A stretch of DNA of 64,000 nt, taken from NCBI RefSeq assembly GCF_000494755.1, contig NC_022657.1, positions 1,313,501 through 1,377,500 of the forward strand. Reading direction: 5' to 3'. Positions 1 to 9,122 of this stretch are shown here, piece after piece (the first letter of the stretch is position 1; each line of letters begins with the position of its first letter). The notes below the pieces were generated by a model. That model was not told the DNA's origin, did no database searches, and saw nothing but the letters and a program-made list of their open reading frames with translations. Both the position numbers and the translations under genes were made by a program. This DNA is from Amorphoplanes friuliensis DSM 7358. GTDB taxonomy: Bacteria > Actinomycetota > Actinomycetes > Mycobacteriales > Micromonosporaceae.

Positions 1-470
1 ACCAGCACCAGGCCGCGGGGCAGATGGGCAAATCGGGAGACCGAGTCGGGCATACCGAGCTCGTCCAGCGGCTTGATGGCGTGCGGGATGGCCCGGAACA
101 CCGCACCGCACGAGTTGCGCTGGATGTAGAGGTTGCCGCGGAACCGCGAGACGCCGACGATGCTGTGCGCGAAGTCCATCTCCTGCTCGCGCTCGAACGT
201 CTTCCATTGCTCGGCGGAGACGGCGGCGCGGGCCAGCAGGGCGGTGTCGGAGCTGTTGAGCTTGCCGTACCCCGGGAGCGGGCGCAGGCTGCCGTCGACC
301 CGGATCATCGGCGGGGAACCGACGGTCAGGTGCAGGTCGGAGCCGCGGGACTCGACCAGCGTGACCAGCATCTGGTCGAGCACGGCCAGGTCGTCCGACC
401 CGGGCACGGTCGTGTCCACCGGAGCCGCCTGGTGCGGTACCTCTTGGTCGAGCGTGTACATGGGCTGCAC
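1..470 (-). CDS. pilT: type IV pilus retraction ATPase PilT (5' part only)
   Basis: This is the N-terminal 156 codons of a PilT-type ATPase, which would power pilus retraction at the inner face of the membrane. The gene runs off the left edge just before its Walker A loop, so the catalytic core is not visible. The visible part has the PilT N-terminal domain signature SDLHLTVGSPP, followed by RVDGSLRPL and the FRGNLY segment. I chose GTG at 470 because AGGAG lies 7 nt upstream; an in-frame ATG at 461 lacks a Shine-Dalgarno sequence. It lies 118 nt downstream of pilB on the same strand, the usual order in pilus operons. Confidence 0.88.
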   Translation of the reverse strand, partial: MQPMYTLDQEVPHQAAPVDTTVPGSDDLAVLDQMLVTLVESRGSDLHLTVGSPPMIRVDGSLRPLPGYGKLNSSDTALLARAAVSAEQWKTFEREQEMDFAHSIVGVSRFRGNLYIQRNSCGAVFRAIPHAIKPLDELGMPDSVSRFAHLPRGLVL

Positions 471-588
471 CGGCAATCTCCTGGTGATGTCTGACGCCTC
501 CTCATTCGGCATCGCGATCCGCTGGTTTAGGACCTGTTCCGCCAGAAATGTGCGGGACGCCGACCGGCGGAGTACGCTTCGACGCCGC

Positions 589-2253
589 TCAGATGGCGAC
601 GCGCGAGACCTCGCGGATCGAGGTGAGGCCGCCGGCCGCCTTGGCCAGGCCGTCCGAGCGCAGCTCGTACATCCCCTGGGCGAGCGCCACCTCGCGGATC
701 TCGTTCGAGGAGGCGCGGCGGATGGTCAGCGACTCGATCTCCGGCGAGATCGGCATGACCTCGTGCAGCGCGATCCGGCCGCGGTACCCGGTGTTGGCGC
801 AGTTGCGGCAGCCGACCGGCCGGTAGAGCGCCTCGGGAATCTTGAGGTCGTGCAGCGGCCAGCGCGCACCCTCGAGCTCCTCCTCGGTCGGCAGGTAGGC
901 CTCCTTGCACCAGTCGCACAGCCGGCGTGCGAGCCGCTGGGCCAGCACGCAGTCCAGCGACGAGCCGACCAGGAAGGGCTCGATGCCCATCTCGGTGAGC
1001 CGGGTGACCGCGCCGGGTGCGTCGTTGGTGTGCAGCGTGGAGAGCACGAGGTGACCGGTGAGGGACGCCTCGACCGCGATCTGTGCCGTGTTGCCGTCCC
1101 GGATCTCACCGATCAGCACGACGTCGGGGTCGGACCGCAGGATCGCCGGCAGCACGGCCGCGAAGGTCAGTCCGGCCTTGGCGTTGACCTGCACCTGGTT
1201 GACGCCGCGCAGGCGGTACTCGACCGGGTCCTCGACCGTGATCACGTTGATCTCCGGCTTGCTGATGCGCCCGAGCGTCGCGTACAGGGTGGTGGACTTG
1301 CCGGAACCAGTCGGACCGGTGACCAGGAGCATGCCGTGGGGTTTGGTGAAGGACTCCGCGAAGCGGGTCAGGTTGTGCTGGGTGAAGCCCAGTTTGGCCA
1401 GGTCGAGGTCGATGCCGCCGGTGTCGAGCACGCGCAGGACGATCTTCTCGCCCCACACGGTCGGCAGCGTCGCGGTCCGCAGGTCGACCTGGCGGTCCCG
1501 GATCAGGACGGTGATGCGGCCGTTCTGCGGGATGCGCTTCTCGGTGATGTCGACGCCGGACATGATCTTGAGGCGCGAGGTCAGCGCGGCCATCACGCCG
1601 CGCGGCACGGTGTCCAGCTCGTGCAGCACGCCGTCGATGCGGTAGCGGACCCGCATCTCGTCCTCGGTCGGCTCGAGGTGCAGGTCGGAGGCCCGGTTCT
1701 GGACAGCCTGCTCGATCAGGTTGTTGACGTAGCGCACGATCGGCGCGTCGTCCGAGCTGGTGGCCTGGGCGGCCATCGGCAGGTCGTCGAGGTTCTGGTC
1801 GGCCAGGTCGCCGAGGTCGCTGTCCTCGCGCTGAAGCCGCTCGATGATCCGGCGGACCTCGCTGCGGGCCACCACGACGGGCCGGATCGTCATGCCGGTC
1901 GAGGCACGGATGTCGTCGAGCGCGACCACGTCACCCGGGTCGGTGACACCGACGACAAGCTCGCCGTCGGACATCGACAGGCCCAGCACGCGGTGACGCA
2001 GCACGACCGGCAGCGGGATGCGCTTGAGTGCGGCCGGGTCGGGGGAGAAGCCGACGAGGTCGAGGGTGTTGATGCCGAACGCCGTCGCGGCAGCCGAGGT
2101 CAGCTGCTCCTCGGTGACCACCTGGTCGTTGATCAGGACCGCTCGCACGGACCGCCCGCTGCGCTGCGCCTCGTCGGCAGCGGCGTCGACCGCGACCGGG
2201 TCGATGCCGATCTGCTTCAGCGCGTCCAGCAGGGGACGGAAGGTCTGGTCCAT
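589..2253 (-). CDS. pilB: type IV pilus assembly ATPase PilB (GspE/PulE family)
   Basis: This 554-aa secretion/pilus extension ATPase would hydrolyse ATP to drive pilin polymerisation. It has an N-terminal MshEN-like domain (about residues 1-150) and the SDLHLEP segment. Walker A GPTGSGKST lies near residue 313, followed by an Asp box, a Walker B LIGEIRD and a His box. A zinc tetracysteine of the PilB type is present (C-D-W-C near 446 and C-R-N-C near 480). Length and order match full-length PilB. ATG at 2253 is preceded by GAGG at a good distance; a longer reading from 2307 has no ribosome binding site. pilT follows on the same strand. Confidence 0.93.
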   Translation of the reverse strand: MDQTFRPLLDALKQIGIDPVAVDAAADEAQRSGRSVRAVLINDQVVTEEQLTSAAATAFGINTLDLVGFSPDPAALKRIPLPVVLRHRVLGLSMSDGELVVGVTDPGDVVALDDIRASTGMTIRPVVVARSEVRRIIERLQREDSDLGDLADQNLDDLPMAAQATSSDDAPIVRYVNNLIEQAVQNRASDLHLEPTEDEMRVRYRIDGVLHELDTVPRGVMAALTSRLKIMSGVDITEKRIPQNGRITVLIRDRQVDLRTATLPTVWGEKIVLRVLDTGGIDLDLAKLGFTQHNLTRFAESFTKPHGMLLVTGPTGSGKSTTLYATLGRISKPEINVITVEDPVEYRLRGVNQVQVNAKAGLTFAAVLPAILRSDPDVVLIGEIRDGNTAQIAVEASLTGHLVLSTLHTNDAPGAVTRLTEMGIEPFLVGSSLDCVLAQRLARRLCDWCKEAYLPTEEELEGARWPLHDLKIPEALYRPVGCRNCANTGYRGRIALHEVMPISPEIESLTIRRASSNEIREVALAQGMYELRSDGLAKAAGGLTSIREVSRVAI

Positions 2254-2335
2254 GACATCCTCAGGGAAACGTACGTTCGGGGTACGTCTGTCCCATCGGA
2301 TACTCAAGGCCGTTCCTGAGGCCGTTGGTGACGGG

Positions 2336-3319
2336 TTATGTCTGGCGGAACGTCCTGCGGTAAGTGCTCGGCGGCACGCCGATGGAGGCCTGCAGGTGCT
2401 GCCGCAGGGCCGTGGCGCTGCCCAGCCCGGAGCGCCGGGCGACCACGTCGACGGCCAGATCGGTCGCCTCGAGCAGCAGCCGGGCGTGCGCGACCCGCTG
2501 CTGGAGCAGCCACTTCTGCGGGCTCAGCCCGGTCTCGTCCCGGAAGCGCCGGGTGAAGGTGCGCACGCTCATCCGCGCGTGCCCGGCCAGCTGTTCCAGG
2601 CTGACCTGCTCGGCCAGGCGGTTCAGGGCCCAGGCCCGCGTCAGCTCGGTGCCGCTGCCGTGCGCCGCCGGGACGGGCTGCTCGATGTACTGCGCCTGAC
2701 CGCCGTCGCGCCACGGCGGCACCACGCAGCGGCGAGCGGCCTGATTGGCGACCGCGGTGCCGTGGTCCTGGCGGATGACGTGCAGGCACAGGTCGATCCC
2801 GGCGCCGACTCCCGCCGAGGTCAGCACGTCGCCGTCGTCCATGAAGAGTACGTCGAAGTCCCAGTTGACCTGCGGGTAGAGGCGTACCAAGCGCTTGGCC
2901 CAGGCCCAGTGGCTGGCCGCGGTACGCCCGTCGAGCAGACCGGCGGAGGCGAGCACCGAGGCGCCCGTACAGATGGAGATGATCCTGGCGCCACGGGTGT
3001 GTGCGGCGCGGAGGGCGTCGACGACCTCGGGATCGACGAGTCCGGTGGTCATCGTCGGGCCGCCGCTGACCCCGGGCACCAGGACGGTGTCGGCGGTCGC
3101 CAGCGGGGAGAGGTCGTGATCGGGCACGACCTGGAAGCCGCCGCGCTCGGGCCGGACCGGCCGGCCGCCGACACCGCAGGTGGTGACCGAGTAGAACGGC
3201 GTGTTGTCCGCGGCCCGGGCGGCGCCGAAGACCTGGGGCGGCACACCGAGGTCAAAACCGACCACGCCGTCGAGCGCCAGCATCGCGATCGTATGGGTCA
3301 TGGCCTGATTCTTGCGCAT
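2336..3319 (-). CDS. GlxA/FtrA-type AraC family transcriptional regulator
   Basis: This is a 327-aa regulator with an N-terminal DJ-1/PfpI-like domain (about residues 5-190), containing the cysteine segment ISICTGASVLASAGLLDG. Two AraC helix-turn-helix motifs follow near the C-terminus (RMSVRTFTRRF and RSGLGSATALRQHL). Family members act as transcription factors rather than amidases or proteases. ATG at 3319 has GGGAGG 5 nt upstream; ATG at 3301 is an in-frame alternative without such a signal. The gene is divergent from an MFS transporter 52 nt away, so control of that transporter is a reasonable inference. The inducer cannot be read from the sequence. Confidence 0.88.
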   Translation of the reverse strand: MRKNQAMTHTIAMLALDGVVGFDLGVPPQVFGAARAADNTPFYSVTTCGVGGRPVRPERGGFQVVPDHDLSPLATADTVLVPGVSGGPTMTTGLVDPEVVDALRAAHTRGARIISICTGASVLASAGLLDGRTAASHWAWAKRLVRLYPQVNWDFDVLFMDDGDVLTSAGVGAGIDLCLHVIRQDHGTAVANQAARRCVVPPWRDGGQAQYIEQPVPAAHGSGTELTRAWALNRLAEQVSLEQLAGHARMSVRTFTRRFRDETGLSPQKWLLQQRVAHARLLLEATDLAVDVVARRSGLGSATALRQHLQASIGVPPSTYRRTFRQT

Positions 3320-3371
3320 CATGGCCTCCCGGCCACTCGTCCGTCCGGGCCGCGCTCCGCACAATGATCGG

Positions 3372-4715
3372 GTGACCGTTCGCCGCTTGCACCCCGCCTG
3401 GTACGTCGCCGCCATCGCGTTCATCGCCCTGGTCGGCGCGGCCGGCTTCCGCGCCACGCCCTCCGTGATGCTCCGCCCCCTGAACGAGGAGTTCGGCTGG
3501 TCGCTCGGCACGATCTCCGCGGCGGTCTCGGTCAACCTCCTCCTGTACGGCCTGACAGCCCCGTTCGCGGCCGCTCTGATGGAGAAGTTCGGCATGCGCC
3601 GGGTGATCGCGGGTGCGCTGCTGCTCGTCTCGGCCGGCAGCGGCCTGACGGTCTTCATGCAGCAGAGCTGGCAGCTGATCCTGTGCTGGGGTGTGCTCGT
3701 CGGGCTCGGCACCGGCTCGATGGCGCTCGGCTTCGTCGCCATCGTGGCGAACCGCTGGTTCGTCGCCCGGCGTGGCCTGATCACCGGTGTGCTGACCGCC
3801 GGTGGCGCGGCCGGGCAGCTCGTCTTTCTGCCCGTGCTGGCCCGGCTGACCGACAGCCAGGGCTGGCGGGTGGCGGCGCTGACGGTCGCGGCGGCGGCGC
3901 TGATCGTCGTGCCGCTGGTCTGGTGGCGGCTGCGGGACCGGCCGGCCGATCTCGGGGTGACCGCGTACGGCGCCGGGCCCGACGACGTGGCTTCACTGCC
4001 GGTGGTGGCACCCGGCAGCGCCGCCCGCAACGCCCTGCGCGCGCTCAAGGACGCCGCCAAGACCCGGCCGTTCTGGCTGCTCGCGGGTGGTTTTGCGATC
4101 TGCGGTGCCACCACCAACGGGCTGGTCGGCACCCACTTCATCCCGGCCGCGCACGACCACGGCATGACCGAGACGACCGCCGCGAGCCTGCTGGCCCTGG
4201 TCGGCCTCTTCGACATCGCCGGCACGATCGCCTCGGGCTGGCTCACCGACAGGGTCGACAGCCGCTGGCTGCTCGGCGGCTACTACGCGCTGCGGGGGCT
4301 GTCCCTGCTGGTCCTGCCGTCGCTGTTCGCCGCAACCGCCCACCCCAGCATGGTCATCTTCATCCTCTTCTACGGCCTGGACTGGGTCGCCACCGTGCCG
4401 CCCACGGTTGCCCTGTGCCGCGAATACTTCGGTGCGAGCGGTGCCGTGGTCTTCGGCTGGGTCTTCGCCTCCCACCAGTTCGGCGCGGCGATCGCGGCAA
4501 CCGCGGCCGGCCTGGTCCGCGACCAGCTGGGCAACTACGACGCGGCCTGGTACGGCGCCGGCGCGCTCGCACTGGCGGCGTCCCTGCTCTCGCTGATGCT
4601 GCTCATGGGCAAGCGCCGCAAGGACATCGGCCCGGCCGGACCGGGCATCGGCCTGGCCTTCCCGCCATCACACGGCCAGGAGGCAGCAACCGGTATGACG
4701 GACCTGCATCGATAG
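3372..4715 (+). CDS. MFS transporter
   Basis: This 447-aa integral membrane protein has the twelve hydrophobic segments and central loop of the major facilitator superfamily. The loop between helices 2 and 3 reads MEKFGMRRV, a version of the MFS A-motif, and the equivalent loop in the C-terminal half reads GWLTDRVDSRW. Substrate is unknown; the overall look resembles the oxalate/formate or monocarboxylate branch. GTG at 3372 is the first start matching the family N-terminus and has no Shine-Dalgarno sequence. The divergent GlxA-type regulator is its probable controller. Confidence 0.87.
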   Translation: MTVRRLHPAWYVAAIAFIALVGAAGFRATPSVMLRPLNEEFGWSLGTISAAVSVNLLLYGLTAPFAAALMEKFGMRRVIAGALLLVSAGSGLTVFMQQSWQLILCWGVLVGLGTGSMALGFVAIVANRWFVARRGLITGVLTAGGAAGQLVFLPVLARLTDSQGWRVAALTVAAAALIVVPLVWWRLRDRPADLGVTAYGAGPDDVASLPVVAPGSAARNALRALKDAAKTRPFWLLAGGFAICGATTNGLVGTHFIPAAHDHGMTETTAASLLALVGLFDIAGTIASGWLTDRVDSRWLLGGYYALRGLSLLVLPSLFAATAHPSMVIFILFYGLDWVATVPPTVALCREYFGASGAVVFGWVFASHQFGAAIAATAAGLVRDQLGNYDAAWYGAGALALAASLLSLMLLMGKRRKDIGPAGPGIGLAFPPSHGQEAATGMTDLHR

Positions 4716-4773
4716 GCGTCTCTTTCTGGCTACGGTGTGGACAGCCGTCCACCACCCCAGGGAGGTCCCCCCG

Positions 4774-5304
4774 ATGCTGCGTCAAAGACTGTCCGCCGCG
4801 CTGCTGGCCATCGCCATGCTCGTCGGACTGCAGGTCGCCACCACCGGTCCGGCCGCGGCAGCTCCGCGGATCCTGTACTACGACGCGAGCCAGGCGCAGG
4901 AGTTCAAGGCCGTCGTCGCGCAGGGCGCGCAGATCTGGAACAGCCGGGTCGCCAACGTCCAGCTCCAGCCCGTCCCGGCCGGCCGGACCCCGAACATCCG
5001 CGTCTACGCCGACAACGGCTGGCCGCGGACGTACTCGACGTCGCTGGGCAACGGCCGCTGGTACATGGGCCGCGAAGCCGTGAACGACGGCTACTACCAG
5101 CCGCGGATCGCGGCGCACGAGTTCGGCCACATCCTCGGCCTGCCGGACCGCCGCACCGGCCTGTGCTCGGACCTGATGTCGGGCAGCAGCGCCCCCGTTT
5201 CCTGCACCAACCCCAACCCGAACTCGACCGAGGCGTCCACGGTCAACAACCTCTTCCGCTCCGCGGCCGCCGTACCCGCCCGCGAGTTCACCTGGGTCGG
5301 CTGA
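4774..5304 (+). CDS. snapalysin-like secreted metalloprotease (peptidase M7)
   Basis: This 176-aa protein begins with a clear signal peptide (RQR, a hydrophobic stretch, then PAAAAP around residues 27-30). It carries the extended zinc motif HEFGHILGLPD, that is HExxHxxGxxD, typical of the small neutral protease snapalysin of Streptomyces. The downstream cysteines (LCSDLMS and PVSCTN) fit the conserved disulfide, and length fits the family. It would be exported and cut extracellular protein. ATG at 4774 follows GGAGG by 9 nt. It stands alone between the MFS gene and a convergent operon. Confidence 0.92.
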   Translation: MLRQRLSAALLAIAMLVGLQVATTGPAAAAPRILYYDASQAQEFKAVVAQGAQIWNSRVANVQLQPVPAGRTPNIRVYADNGWPRTYSTSLGNGRWYMGREAVNDGYYQPRIAAHEFGHILGLPDRRTGLCSDLMSGSSAPVSCTNPNPNSTEASTVNNLFRSAAAVPAREFTWVG

Positions 5305-5322
5305 CGCAGCGCCGGGGCCCGG

Positions 5323-6279
5323 TCAGAACAGTCCGGGCTCCGGCTCGTCCTCGAGTTGCCACAGCCGCAGGACGTTCTCCCCGTAGTCGACGGTCAGCCA
5401 GCGACCGGGCGCGTCGGCCGGATAGATCGAGTTGTGGGTCATCTCGTACGGGTACAGCATCGTGGCCCGGTAGCCCAGCGTGCTCGTGGACAGCAGCAGG
5501 TGATCCTCGAGATCGGTGTCGAAGTCGTCGGTGTTGACCGCGACCAGCACAAAATCGTCGGACACGACGGTGGCGGCCTCGAGCAGGATCAGGTCCTCGC
5601 CCAGCTCCGGCAGACCGGGCACGTCCTCGATGGCGTGCTCGGCCACGACGGCGTCGGTGGCGACCTCGCGGATCGACAGCTGCTCGTCGTTGTGGGGCGT
5701 CGAGAAGTAGAGCTCCCCGGCACGCAGGAAGCCCGTGACACACTCGCCGGCCAGCTCGCGCAGCACGATCTTCCCGCCGTCGAGGCGGACCAGCCAGCTC
5801 TGGGAGCCGTCCTGACCCATGGCCACGTGCAGCCCGGTCCACTCGCCACCTGCGTGCCGGGTGAACAACGCGCCGCCGTGGGTCGAGTCCAGCGGCACCC
5901 GGTCGATCTCACGCCCGGTGGCGGCCTCGACGGCCAGCAGCTCGTCGGCGGGCGGCAGGTGGACCCACAGCACGCCGTGATCATCGAAGTGGGGGTCCGG
6001 CCGCCCCGCACCGAAGGACCGCCGCCACCGGATCTGCCCGTCCCGCTCCAGGGCGATCAGCTCCTGGCCGGTGCCGACGGCCAGCAGGGTGTCGTCCGCG
6101 GCGGCCTGCATGTCACGGTCGCCGGCCGGCAGGCCGACGGTCGCCAACGTCCGCAGCTCGGTGTCGAGCACGGTCAGAGCGGGCGTCTCCGGCTGGGTGA
6201 CGACCCAGCCGGCCCCGGCGATCGGCTCCACCCAGCGGAGCCCGGGCACGGTCGTCTCGGCGATCAGTCGGGGACGCAT
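5323..6279 (-). CDS. hypothetical beta-propeller-like protein
   Basis: This 318-aa protein is soluble, without signal peptide or membrane segment. It has repeated beta-strand-rich units of the type LLAVGTGQELIALERDGQIRW and LLAVEAATGREIDRVPL, resembling PQQ/WD40-like propeller blades. Sensing or scaffold roles are typical of such folds, but no function can be named. Its ATG follows the STAS-domain gene stop codon directly (TAG-ATG), so the two are surely co-transcribed and translationally coupled. This suggests a part in an anti-sigma or partner-switching pathway; that is inference. Confidence 0.7.
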   Translation of the reverse strand: MRPRLIAETTVPGLRWVEPIAGAGWVVTQPETPALTVLDTELRTLATVGLPAGDRDMQAAADDTLLAVGTGQELIALERDGQIRWRRSFGAGRPDPHFDDHGVLWVHLPPADELLAVEAATGREIDRVPLDSTHGGALFTRHAGGEWTGLHVAMGQDGSQSWLVRLDGGKIVLRELAGECVTGFLRAGELYFSTPHNDEQLSIREVATDAVVAEHAIEDVPGLPELGEDLILLEAATVVSDDFVLVAVNTDDFDTDLEDHLLLSTSTLGYRATMLYPYEMTHNSIYPADAPGRWLTVDYGENVLRLWQLEDEPEPGLF

Positions 6280-6597
6280 CTACTCGGTCAGCTCGACAAC
6301 TTCGAGCAGACCGCTGAGGACCAGGATCTGGCGGACACCGCGGCTGGGGTGGGCCAGGCGGAAGGCGATGTTCGCGTCACGGGCCCGCTGGAAGCCGAAG
6401 ATCAGTGCGCCCAGGCCGGTCGAGTCGATGAAGGACAGGTCGGAGAGGTCGACCACGACGGTGCGGGGACGGCTCTCCAGGGCCTCCACCAGCGCGACGC
6501 GGACCTGGTCGACGGTCAGGACGTCCACTTCGCCGCGCAGGTTCACGGTCACCACGTCGGCTTCGCGGACGAGACTCGTTACGGGTTCCTCGGACAC
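6280..6597 (-). CDS. STAS-domain anti-sigma factor antagonist
   Basis: This 105-aa single-domain STAS protein of the SpoIIAA/RsbV type is expected to bind an anti-sigma kinase when unphosphorylated. The family phosphorylation site is visible as FIDSTGLGAL, with Ser59 as the likely acceptor. The beta-strand segments VVTVNLRGEVDV and RTVVVDLSDL precede it. GTG at 6597 is preceded by GGAAAGG; starts further upstream have no such signal and would add a non-conserved tail. It is the first gene of a two-gene unit and is divergent from the FxsT-like gene. No kinase partner is adjacent, though the window contains a SpoIIE-type phosphatase at 21.9-23.7 kb. Confidence 0.9.
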   Translation of the reverse strand: MSEEPVTSLVREADVVTVNLRGEVDVLTVDQVRVALVEALESRPRTVVVDLSDLSFIDSTGLGALIFGFQRARDANIAFRLAHPSRGVRQILVLSGLLEVVELTE

Positions 6598-6701
6598 CGG
6601 GGCCTTTCCGTTCGGCGACAGCTTCCGCTGTGGTGACGATTCCACGTACGGTAATCGGCACAACGACAGTAGATGGCCGAGTCACCAGGTGGGAGGGCGG
6701 C

Positions 6702-9122
6702 GTGCCGATCCGGGGCAATCTGCCGCCGCGCAATCCGCGTTTTGTCGGGCGGGAGGGACTTCTCGCCGACGTCCGCGGGCTGCTCGGCAACGGCCCTGTG
6801 GTGCTGCTGCCGGCACCCGAGCACCAGCTCGGCGGCACCGGGCGCACCCAGCTCGCCGTGGAGTACGCGTACCGGTACGCCGACACGTACGACCTGGTGT
6901 GGTGGATTCCCGCCGAGCAGACCGCCGGCATGCGGGCCGCGCTGGTCGGGCTGGCGCAGGAGCTCAAGCTGCCCGAGGCGCGCGACATCAACCGCACGCT
7001 CGGCGCGGTCCGTGACGCGCTGAGCCGGGGCGAGCCGTACCGCAACTGGCTGGTCGTCTTCGAGAACGCCAACCGCCCCGAGGACATCAAGCCGTACCTG
7101 CCGAGCGGTGCCGGGCACGTCCTGGTCACCTCGCGCAATCCGCGGTGGACGTCCGAGGTCGCGCAGGCGGTCCCGGTCGCCGTTTTCGACCGCGGTGACA
7201 GTGTCGACTTCCTGCAGCGCCGCGCTACCGACCTGTCCGCCTCCGACGCCGAGCGGCTGGCCGAGCGGCTCGGTGACGTTCCCATGGCGCTCGACCTGGC
7301 GGCCGCGGTCCGCGCCGCGGCGGGCTGGAGCATCACCGAATATCTCCGCCGCTACGACGAGCGGGCGGCCGAGCTGGCGTTCCCGACACCGATCCGCATC
7401 GCCTGGGGTCTGGCCGCGGACGCCCTGGGTGAGGCCTCACCACCGGCGTTCGAGCTGCTCGAGCTGTGTGCGTTCCTGGCCAGCGCGCCCGTGTCGTGGG
7501 AGCTGCTCTGGGCGGCCCGCGGTCAGGTCGGCGCCGAGCTGGCCCGCACGGTCCGGATCGAGCGGCGCCTCAAGGCCGCGTTGCGCCTGATCGGCCGGTA
7601 CGGCCTGGCCGACCTCGATCCGCCCGGCGCCAGTGTGCTCGTGCACCCGCTGGTCCGGGGCATGCTCGGCCAGCAGCTCAGCTCAGAGCGGCACGCCGCG
7701 CTGCTGCACTCGGTGCGCGCGATGCTCGCCGCCGCCGACCCCGGCGACCCGGACAACCCGGCGCACTGGTCCCGGTACGCCGCGATCGTCCCGCACCTGG
7801 TCCACTCCGACGTCCTCGGCGGCGACGCCGAGGAGATCCGCCAGTTGGTGATCAACTGCATCCGGTTTCTCTACGCCCGCGGCGACTGGGACTCGAGCCG
7901 GGACCTGGCGACCCAGGCGGTGGCCCGCTGGCGTGACAGCCTGGGCGAGACCGACGAGCAGACCTTGCTGGCGTCGTTCCACCTGGCCAACGCGTTGCGT
8001 GCGGTCGGCCGGACGGCGGACGCCCGCGCCCTGAACGCACAGACGCTCCGCTCGCAGCGTGACGTGCTGGGCGACGACGACGAGACCACGCTGGCCACGG
8101 CCAACAGCGTCGGCGCTGACCTGCGCATGCAGGGCCACTTCGGGCAGGCCCGGCAGCTCGACGCGGACAACCTGGTCCGTTACCGCCGGCTGTTCGGTGA
8201 GAGCTTCCCGACCGCCCTGCGCTGTGCCAACAACCTGGCGGCCGACCTGCGCCTGCTCGGTGACTTCCGGGGCGCTCGGGCGCTGGACGAGCAGGTGCTG
8301 CGCCACCGGCAGATGATCTTCGTGGAGGGTCACCCCGAGACCCTGTCCTCCCGGGCCGGGCTCGCCTTCGACCTCTTCGGCCTGGGTGACTACGCGGGCG
8401 CGACCGAGCTGCTGAGCAACGGCCACGCCGAGGCGCTCGGCGCCGACCACCCGATGGCGCTCTGGGCCGGGCGCTTCGCAGCGATCGCCGCCCGGCGCTG
8501 CGGCCTCCCGCAGGCCCGGCAGCTGGCCGAGACCAACGTGGAGCTCTACCGGCAGAAATTCGGCGACCTTAACGTCGAGACACTCGGCGCGCTCGTGTCG
8601 CTGGCCAACTGCGCCCGCGACGACGGTGACCTGGACGAGGCGCACCGGCTCCTCGAACGCGCCGTCGCCCGATACCACGCGGTGCTGGGTGACGAGCACC
8701 CGTTCACCCTGGCCGCGGCGGCCGACCTGGCCGGTGTCGTCCGCGCCACGGGCCGCTTCGCCGAGGCCCGCACGATCGACGCCGAGGCCCTGGGCGGCCT
8801 GCGGCGCAGTGTCGGCGCCGACCACCCGTTCACGCTGAGCTGCGCCAACGGCCTCGCCGCCGACCTGGTCGCCACCGGCGAGGCGCAGCAGGCCCGCGAG
8901 ATCGCCGGCGACACCCTCGTCCGCTCGCGCGCCCTGCGCGGCGCCGAACACCCCGACACGCTGGCTTGTGCGTTCAATGTGGCGCTGGACGCCGGTGACG
9001 AGCCGTCGATGCACCTCGCGGTGGAGGGTCTGGAGAAGGTCTACGGCGAGGACCACCGTCTCCTGGCCCGCGCCGCCGAGGGCCTGCGCCTCGAGACGGA
9101 GATCGAGCCCCCGCCGCTCTAG
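6702..9122 (+). CDS. FxsT-like NB-ARC/tetratricopeptide repeat protein
   Basis: This 806-aa protein has an N-terminal signature PIRGNLPPRNPRFVGRE, an NB-ARC/STAND-type NTPase region (about residues 20-330), and about ten C-terminal TPR units of the ALGADHP/VLGDEHP type. It matches the tetratricopeptide protein often found with FxSxx-COOH peptide loci. The P-loop is degenerate: the usual GGxGKT reads GGTGRT, with Arg48 in place of the catalytic Lys, and the Walker B region reads LVVFENANRP. Nucleotide hydrolysis is therefore doubtful. GTG at 6702 has GGGAGGG 4 nt upstream. The nearest FxSxx peptide gene is about 8 kb away. Its stop overlaps the convergent receiver gene. Confidence 0.8.
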   Translation: MPIRGNLPPRNPRFVGREGLLADVRGLLGNGPVVLLPAPEHQLGGTGRTQLAVEYAYRYADTYDLVWWIPAEQTAGMRAALVGLAQELKLPEARDINRTLGAVRDALSRGEPYRNWLVVFENANRPEDIKPYLPSGAGHVLVTSRNPRWTSEVAQAVPVAVFDRGDSVDFLQRRATDLSASDAERLAERLGDVPMALDLAAAVRAAAGWSITEYLRRYDERAAELAFPTPIRIAWGLAADALGEASPPAFELLELCAFLASAPVSWELLWAARGQVGAELARTVRIERRLKAALRLIGRYGLADLDPPGASVLVHPLVRGMLGQQLSSERHAALLHSVRAMLAAADPGDPDNPAHWSRYAAIVPHLVHSDVLGGDAEEIRQLVINCIRFLYARGDWDSSRDLATQAVARWRDSLGETDEQTLLASFHLANALRAVGRTADARALNAQTLRSQRDVLGDDDETTLATANSVGADLRMQGHFGQARQLDADNLVRYRRLFGESFPTALRCANNLAADLRLLGDFRGARALDEQVLRHRQMIFVEGHPETLSSRAGLAFDLFGLGDYAGATELLSNGHAEALGADHPMALWAGRFAAIAARRCGLPQARQLAETNVELYRQKFGDLNVETLGALVSLANCARDDGDLDEAHRLLERAVARYHAVLGDEHPFTLAAAADLAGVVRATGRFAEARTIDAEALGGLRRSVGADHPFTLSCANGLAADLVATGEAQQAREIAGDTLVRSRALRGAEHPDTLACAFNVALDAGDEPSMHLAVEGLEKVYGEDHRLLARAAEGLRLETEIEPPPL

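Noticed and set aside
133..2319. 728-aa plus-strand reading frame over pilT/pilB
   Set aside because: It is a shadow of the two pilus genes: composition is that of a reversed high-GC gene, and no family segment or start signal is seen.
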